From Apium graveolens (taxonomy: Eukaryota; Streptophyta; Magnoliopsida; Apiales; Apiaceae), in assembly GCF_009905375.1 (NCBI RefSeq), contig NC_133650.1:297599957-297663956 (forward strand): DNA of 64,000 nt. The letters are read 5' to 3'. A model generated the notes under the pieces. That model was not told the origin of the DNA and ran no database searches. It worked only from the letters and a program-made list of their open reading frames with translations. A program made the position numbers and the translations under genes. Positions 58,353 through 64,000 of this stretch are shown here, one piece after another (the first letter of the stretch is position 1; every line of letters begins with the position of its first letter).

Positions 58353-59445
58353 TGTTAGGAATATGTGTATTAGTTTGATGATAAGTTCAGCAAAATACTT
58401 AAGTAGAAATCTAGTGTTTGTAGCCTCAACGGATAAGACCATTTTGGCTATCCGTTGAAGGAGTAGCCTTACTTAGCAATAAGTTTGGTATTGTAGCACA
58501 TCTCACTCTCTGGTTTCAAGCTGTAATTCTTAGATGTTGTTAGGAGATAATCAGTCATGTTGACTACTAATGGATGTACAAGTAGGAGGGCTAATTGTAA
58601 ATATTTCATGCCTTGTAATTTTGTATAAGTGAAGAAGTGTCAACTGATATTGAAGACCTTCAACGGATAAGAAACTAAGCTTCAACGAATGTCTCTAACG
58701 CTTCAACGGATAAGCGCTTCAACGGATAAAGCTTCAACTGCTAGAGCATCAACGGACAAAGCCATCAACGGATGAAAGCTTCAACGGATGCACTGCTAGA
58801 GCATCAACGGATAAAGCCATCAACGGATGAAAGCTTCAACGGATGCTCAGTCTCATAGCAGTTGATAGTGATAGTTAACAAAGCTGACAGAGGCACATGG
58901 ATTGGCAGAGATGTGGTAGCCTATTTCAGGAAAAGCAGAAAAAGCAGCCGTTTTTAGTCTGGTTCAAAATGGAAAGTCAACAGATAATTCCATATTACAC
59001 TGGATAAAAATGGAACAGAAATAAGTGGAAAACTATTGTCTTATTGTACTTTATCTTTGTCTTCACTTGTAAACTTGGTGTTATATAAACCAAGTAGTAG
59101 CTAGTAATTAGATATGAATTTTCCCTGAGCTGTTTAGAAATATCAAGAGAGAAAATCATCTAGTTTGTACTAGGAAGCAGCTGTGATTTAATTTTGAATA
59201 ACAGATTTTCTGAAATAACACATCTCTGGTGGAACAACAAATCCACCAGAAAAGTTTTTAAGTTCTTTGTGTTCATTTCATTTGTGTTTAAATATATATC
59301 TGTCTGCATCAGCTCCAAGCAATTCACACAAATTTGATCACTCAAACACTTAGTCTTACAAATTGCTCAAAACTTGAAAAAGTTTTGAGATTTACATTCA
59401 ACCCCCCCTTCTGTAAATCTCATTGTTAGTCCACTGGGAATAACA
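58353..59445 (+). repeat. 5' LTR of SIRE-2
   Basis: 1093 bp with perfectly inverted ends TGTTA…TAACA. TATA box TATATAA at 59082-59088, set between the inverted CTTGGT and ACCAAG. The upstream half carries the TCAACGGAT array. A CCCCCCTT run lies near the end (59402-59410). Confidence 0.9.
58426..58847 (+). promoter_or_regulatory. TCAACGGAT array in the SIRE-2 LTR
   Basis: Ten exact copies: starts 58426, 58660, 58703, 58719, 58765, 58781, 58804, 58820, 58836, and one reversed at 58450, plus near matches (TCAACGGAC 58749, TTCAACGAAT 58681). Part arose by a 55-bp tandem duplication (58738-58792, 58793-58847; one mismatch). The array lies about 240-660 bp upstream of the TATA box, where enhancers of LTR promoters lie. 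AACGG is the core of plant MYB sites, including the mitosis-specific MSA element. Function is inferred. Confidence 0.75.
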
Positions 59446-59447
59446 AT

Positions 59448-59459
59448 TGGTATCAGAGC
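59448..59459 (+). other. Primer binding site of SIRE-2
   Basis: TGGTATCAGAGC, two bases after the LTR, initiator tRNA-Met type. Confidence 0.93.
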
Positions 59460-59505
59460 ACGCTCTTAACATACAAAGAGTTTAAAGATCTATTCTGCTA
59501 ACATC

Positions 59506-61898
59506 ATGAGTAAGAAGGATATTGGTATAAAGATTCCAATCCTGGAAAGAGATAACTATCATCACTGGAAGGTGAAGATGCATTTACATCTTCTCTCTCA
59601 AGATGAAAGCTACATCAACTGCATTGAGAATGGTCCTCACATCCCACACAAGGTGGCCACAGCTGCTACTGCTACAGTTGTTGTTGGACAGTCTATTCCC
59701 AAGCCAAAGGCAGAATGGACTGTTGAAGATATTGAAGAGGTCCACAAGGACAAGAAAGCCATGAACATTTTGTTTAATGGCCTGGATCAAGATATGTTTG
59801 ACAATGTCATCAATAGCCAAACTGCTAAGGAAATTTGGGATACTGTGCAGCTTATCTGTGAAGGCACGGAGCAAGTTAGAGAAAACAAAATGCAGCTTCT
59901 CATTCAACAATATGAATATTTCCACTCTGAAGAAGGAGAATCATTGAATGATACATTCAACAGATTTCAGAAACTATTGAATGGATTAAAGCTGTATGGG
60001 ATAGTGTACCAAGTCAAGGACTCCAATCTAAAATTTCTAAGGTCTCTACCAAAGGAATGAAAGCCTATGACTGTTTCTCTAAGAAATTATCAAGATTATA
60101 AGGACTTCACACTTGAAAGATTATATGGAATTTTGAAGACTTATGAACTTGAGATAGAGCAAGATGAGCTGTTGGAAAAGGGAAAGAGAAAAGGAGGATC
60201 AGTTGCACTTGTAGCTGACAGTGAAAAAGTTGAAGCCAGAAATGAGGAAAAGACAATGCCAAGTCTCAAAATTGGCACAAGTAAATCAGAATCAAGCAAG
60301 GGTAAAGAGCAAGTTGTTGAGGATGAAGACAATTCCAGTCAGGATGAATCTGATGATATTGATGAACATCTGGCCTTTCTGTCCAGGAGGTTTGCAAAGA
60401 TGAAGTTCAGGAAAAACACAAAGTTCACTAAGCCAAACAAAAATATGGTGGACAAATCAAAGTTCAAATGTTACAACTGTGGCATTAGTGGACACTTTGC
60501 AAGTGAGTGTAGGAAGCCAAATTCTGAGAAAAAGAAATTTGAGCAAGTTGATTATAAAAGGAAGTATTTTGATTTGCTCAAACAAAAGGAAAGAGCTTTT
60601 CTCACTCAAGATGATTGGGCAGCAGATGGGGTAAATGAAGATGATGATGTGGAATATGTCAACCTAGCCCTGATGGCTAATTCTGATGAAAATGAAACTA
60701 GTTCATCAAGCAACCAGGTAATTACTACTGATCTCTCTCAGCTTTCTAAACATGAATGCAATGAGGCCATAAATGATATGTCAAATGAATTATATCATTT
60801 GCGTGTTTCTCTTAAATCACTAGCTAAAGAAAACACTAGGATCAAAGAAAATAATGTGTTTTTAAGTGATAGGAATGCTGTGTTAGAGAGTCAGGTAATT
60901 GAGCTTGAAAATATTAAACTTAAATGCTTGACTGTCGAGAGTGAACTAGAAGAAGCTATTAAGAAAGTAGAAATTCTTTCTAAACAGTTAGAAAGTGAAC
61001 AAGAGGTACTCAAGGCCTGGAAAACATCTAGGGATGTTGGTGTTCAAATTGCCAAGGTTCAGGGAATTGAATCATTCTGTGAGGATGCCTGGAAGAAAAA
61101 CAAAAAGAAGTTAGAATTAATTGATGGATTGTCAACGGATGTGGAATCAACGGATGATGAAAGTTATCCGTTGAAGGAAGAAAAGGAGCATCCGTTGAAG
61201 GCTCATCAATTAAAACAGGCAAGTTCTTTTAAAAATAAAAAGAATGATTCAACTCTCAAGAACTTTGTCAGAGAAGGAGCTAGCACATCCAGAGATGTCA
61301 GTAAGGTGAATATAGGACACATGACTTTAGATCAGTTGAAAGATAGGCTTAAGTTGGTTGAGGATAAGAAGGAAACTAAAAGAAAATCTAAAAGAAATGG
61401 GAAGGTAGGGAGTAATAAACATAACAATTACACACCTGATAGGTATGCTCCTAGAAAAAGCTGTGTACATTGTAAAAGTGTTAATCACCTATCTGATAAT
61501 TGCAAATCTGTTAAAAATGCTCCCATGCCTTCAAATCCCTCCATGCTTACATGTCTATGTCACCTCTGCATGCTATGCCTGTTATGTCTCACCAGAATCC
61601 CCATGCACATTTTGCAAACATGCCATACATTAACAATCCTTACTTTACTGCATTTAGTATGCCTCAAATGCCATACAATATGCCTATGTGGAATAACATG
61701 TTTGCACAACCTATGCCTTATCAAATTCAATCAAATGTGTTAAATGATTCCGTGACTAACCCTACACTTTAACCAACCACATCTGAGACCAAGGTTGACC
61801 CAAAGTTACCTAAGTCAAAAGATGCAGGAGGAATGAAGTCTAGGAAAAAGACTAACAAGGCTGGACCCAAGGAAATTTGGGTACCAAAATCAACTTGA
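59506..61898 (+). pseudogene. gag: Gag of SIRE-2, broken
   Basis: The start is MSKKDIGIKIPILERDNYHH at 59506. The copia gag entry (NYHHWKVKMHLHL) and UBN2-like domain (AKEIWDTVQLICEGTEQVRENK) reach about residue 180. TGA at 60058-60060 replaces a tryptophan codon position; the frame then stays open from 60067 to 61743. It holds a CCHC knuckle (CYNCGISGHFASEC, about 60470), an acidic region, a long coiled coil (60720-61060), a segment encoded by TCAACGGAT words (61130-61200) and a second CHC-type knuckle (CVHCKSVNHLSDNC, about 61460). A frame change near 61540 leads into a methionine-, proline-rich stretch, TAA at 61770-61772, and the WVPKST end at TGA 61896-61898. Confidence 0.88.
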
Positions 61899-61902
61899 TT
61901 GA

Positions 61903-64000
61903 TTTTGTTGTGTGCAGGGACAAAGAAGGAATCTATGGTACTTGAACAGTGGTTGTTCAAGACACATGACAGGAGATTTCACCCTGCTCACAGAATTTAA
62001 GGAGAGAGTTGGCCCTAGCATAACCTTTGGAGATGACAGCAAAGGATTCACTATGGGATATGGCTTGATTTCAAAAGAAAATGTCATCATTGATGAAGTT
62101 GCATTGGTTGATGGTCTCAAACACAATTTATTGAGCATCAGTCAACTATGTGACAGAGGGAATACTGTTTCCTTCAATTCTGAAGCCTGTATTGTCACAA
62201 GTAAAAAGGACAATAAAGTGGTTCTAACTGGAGTTAGAAAAGGAAATGTGTACTTAGCTGATTTTAACTCTACAGATGCAGAATCCATTACTTGTCTTCT
62301 CAGCAAAGCAAGTCCAGTTGAAAGTTGGCTATGGCATAAGAAGCTGTCCCATTTGAATTTCAAGACAATGAATGATTTGGTCAAAAAGGACTTAGTTAGA
62401 GGAATGCCTCTAGTGGAATTCACAAGGGATGGACTGTGTGATGCTTGTCAGAAAGGAAAGCAAAAGAAAGTATCATTCAGTAAGAAGCTTGAATCTACAA
62501 TTGATGAACCACTGCAACTTCTACACATGGATCTTTTTGGACCAGTCAATGTATTGTCAATTTCAAGGAAAAGATACTGCCTGGTGATTGTAGATGATTT
62601 CTCAAAGTTTTCATGGGTTTATTTTCTTGGATCAAAGGATGAAGCTAGTGAAATCATCATCAATCATATCAAGCAAGTCAACAATCATCCTGATTTCAAA
62701 GTAAGGAATATTAGGAGTGACAATGGAACTGAGTTCAAGAATTCAACCATGAAAATGTTCTGTGGAGTAAATGGGATCATGCATGAGTTCTCAGCTCCAA
62801 GAACTCCACAACAAAATGGTGTGGTGGAAAGGAAGAACAGATCACTAATTGAAGCTGCAAGGACAATGCTTGAGGAGTCAAAGCTCCCAACTTATTTTTG
62901 GGCTGAGGCTGTTAACTGTGCATGTTACACTCAGAATATTTCTCTAATCAATCAAGCAAAATGCATGACTCCCTATCAATTATTCAAGAGAATAAAACCA
63001 ACTTTAAACTTTCTACATGTCTTTGGTTGCAAATGTTACATCTTAAGGAATCAATCTGATCACAAAGGAAAGTTTGATGCAAAGGCTGATGAAGGAATAT
63101 TTGTTGGTTATTCTGCTGGAAAATCATATAGGGTCTACAATCTAAGAACCAACATTGTCATGGAATCTGTACATGTTGTGTTTGATGATAAAAAGATTGA
63201 TGGACTAACAGATGAGGGACATCATGAAGGACTCAAATTTGACAATATTGAAATATATTGTGATGATAGTGAAGATGAGAATGATGAAGAAGACATCTCA
63301 AGAAGAAACCAGAGTCTGCCTTTGGATAATGCACAGAATGTTGCATCCGTTGAAAGTCAAAATTCAGCTTCCGTTGAAAGAAGCAATGCAGCATCCGTTG
63401 AAAGACAAAGTGCATCATCCGTTGAAGTTCATAACGAAGCATCCGTTGATCACAGTCTGTCAACGGATAATCACTTCACCTCATCAGTTGATAGAACTCC
63501 CATTTCCTTTCAAAGGATCAGCAACTCAGGGGGAGTTTCAACAAATCAACATTCTATCTCACATCATGACAATACTGAGGCAACCTCATTAAGGGCTAAT
63601 CTACCACCTCAAAGGAAATGGACCAAGAATCACCCTTTTGAACTGATCATTGGTGATGCTACATCTAAAGTACAAACTAGAAGGGCTACTCAAGATGAAT
63701 GTTTGTATAGTAGCTTTCTATCACAGGAGGAACCTAAGCGAGTGGAAGAAGCTCTTTTGGATCCAGATTGGATTTTAGCTATGCACGAGGAGCTAAACCA
63801 ATTTGAGAGGAACAAAGTGTGGAAGCTGGTACCCAAGCCAAAGAACAAGAGTTCTATTGACACAAAATGGGTATTCAGAAACAAGATAGATGAAAATGGC
63901 ATTGTCATAAGGAATAAAGCCAGATTGGTTGCCAAAGGCTATTCTCAACAAGAGGGAATAGATTTTGATGAAACATTTGCTCCAGTTGCAAGACTTGAAG
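61903..64000 (+). CDS. pol: Pol of SIRE-2 (protease, integrase, start of RT), open to the window end
   Basis: Open for 699 codons from just after TGA 61900-61902, one frame off the end of gag. Protease reads [14 protein letters not shown]: the catalytic Asp position is Asn, one G-to-A change from the usual codon, so the enzyme should be inactive. GAG-pre-integrase zinc region: [11 protein letters not shown] … CDACQKGKQ (62330-62460). Integrase core: [41 protein letters not shown]. Then [14 protein letters not shown] and an acidic linker with repeated ASVE units (63340-63450) coded by the reversed 9-mer. RT begins about 63770 ([18 protein letters not shown]) and reaches [16 protein letters not shown] at the edge. 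Confidence 0.9.

Larger units (their letters stand above)
58353..64000 (+). mobile_element. Second SIRE-like Ty1-copia element (SIRE-2), 5' part, runs off right edge
   Basis: 5' LTR, primer site, gag, protease, integrase and the beginning of RT are present in order. The left flank of 5 bp is ATTAA (58348-58352); the partner lies beyond the window. It differs in sequence from SIRE-1 throughout, so it is a separate family. Gag has one nonsense codon, a frameshift and another stop; pol is open for 699 codons. Confidence 0.92.

Overview
This window is plant nuclear DNA made almost entirely of nested transposable elements. I found no host protein-coding gene, rRNA or true tRNA gene. Ty1-copia elements with methionine-initiator-type primer sites, Tekay and Tat type Ty3-gypsy elements, hAT MITEs, a tRNA-derived SINE and an endogenous pararetrovirus together suggest a eudicot with a large, repeat-rich genome. 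I cannot name the species.

Left part (1-12190): an old minus-strand copia element (Copia-1, running off the left edge) is split by a young plus-strand Angela-like copia element (1066-9027; 1662-bp LTRs; TSD AGCAC). The young element keeps an open gag but only remnants of pol. Its long leader has a GC-rich island and four hairpins that each present the same 10-base loop core. From 12191 to 16870 lie a SINE with a 15-bp TSD, several MITEs, and stretches without recognisable content.

Centre (16874-55333): a four-level nest. The outer layer is a SIRE/Maximus-like copia element (TSD AATAA). Into its protease-integrase spacer went a caulimovirid fragment (about 20503-49230, minus strand). Into that went a chromodomain Tekay-type gypsy element (25218-48491; LTRs of about 3.4 kb). 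Into its 5' LTR went a Tat-type gypsy element (26225-36748; TSD AGCTT). LTR divergence falls from the outside in: about 3.4 %, 2.2 % and 0.4 % by hand count, which agrees with the nesting order and brackets the age of the viral insertion. The Tat element is nearly intact (one nonsense codon in a 1901-codon gag-pol frame). It also carries a spliced-looking antisense gene with its own TATA box and a 90-bp tandem array of hairpins.

Right part (55334-64000): AT-rich DNA, a hAT MITE with a perfect 8-bp TSD, a degenerate copia-like LTR, and the 5' two thirds of a second SIRE-like element (58353 to the window end). That element shows the most striking signal here: the 9-mer TCAACGGAT or its complement occurs 19 times, in the LTR, in gag and in the pol linker, on both strands and in three coding contexts. 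The repetition is therefore of DNA or RNA, not of a peptide.
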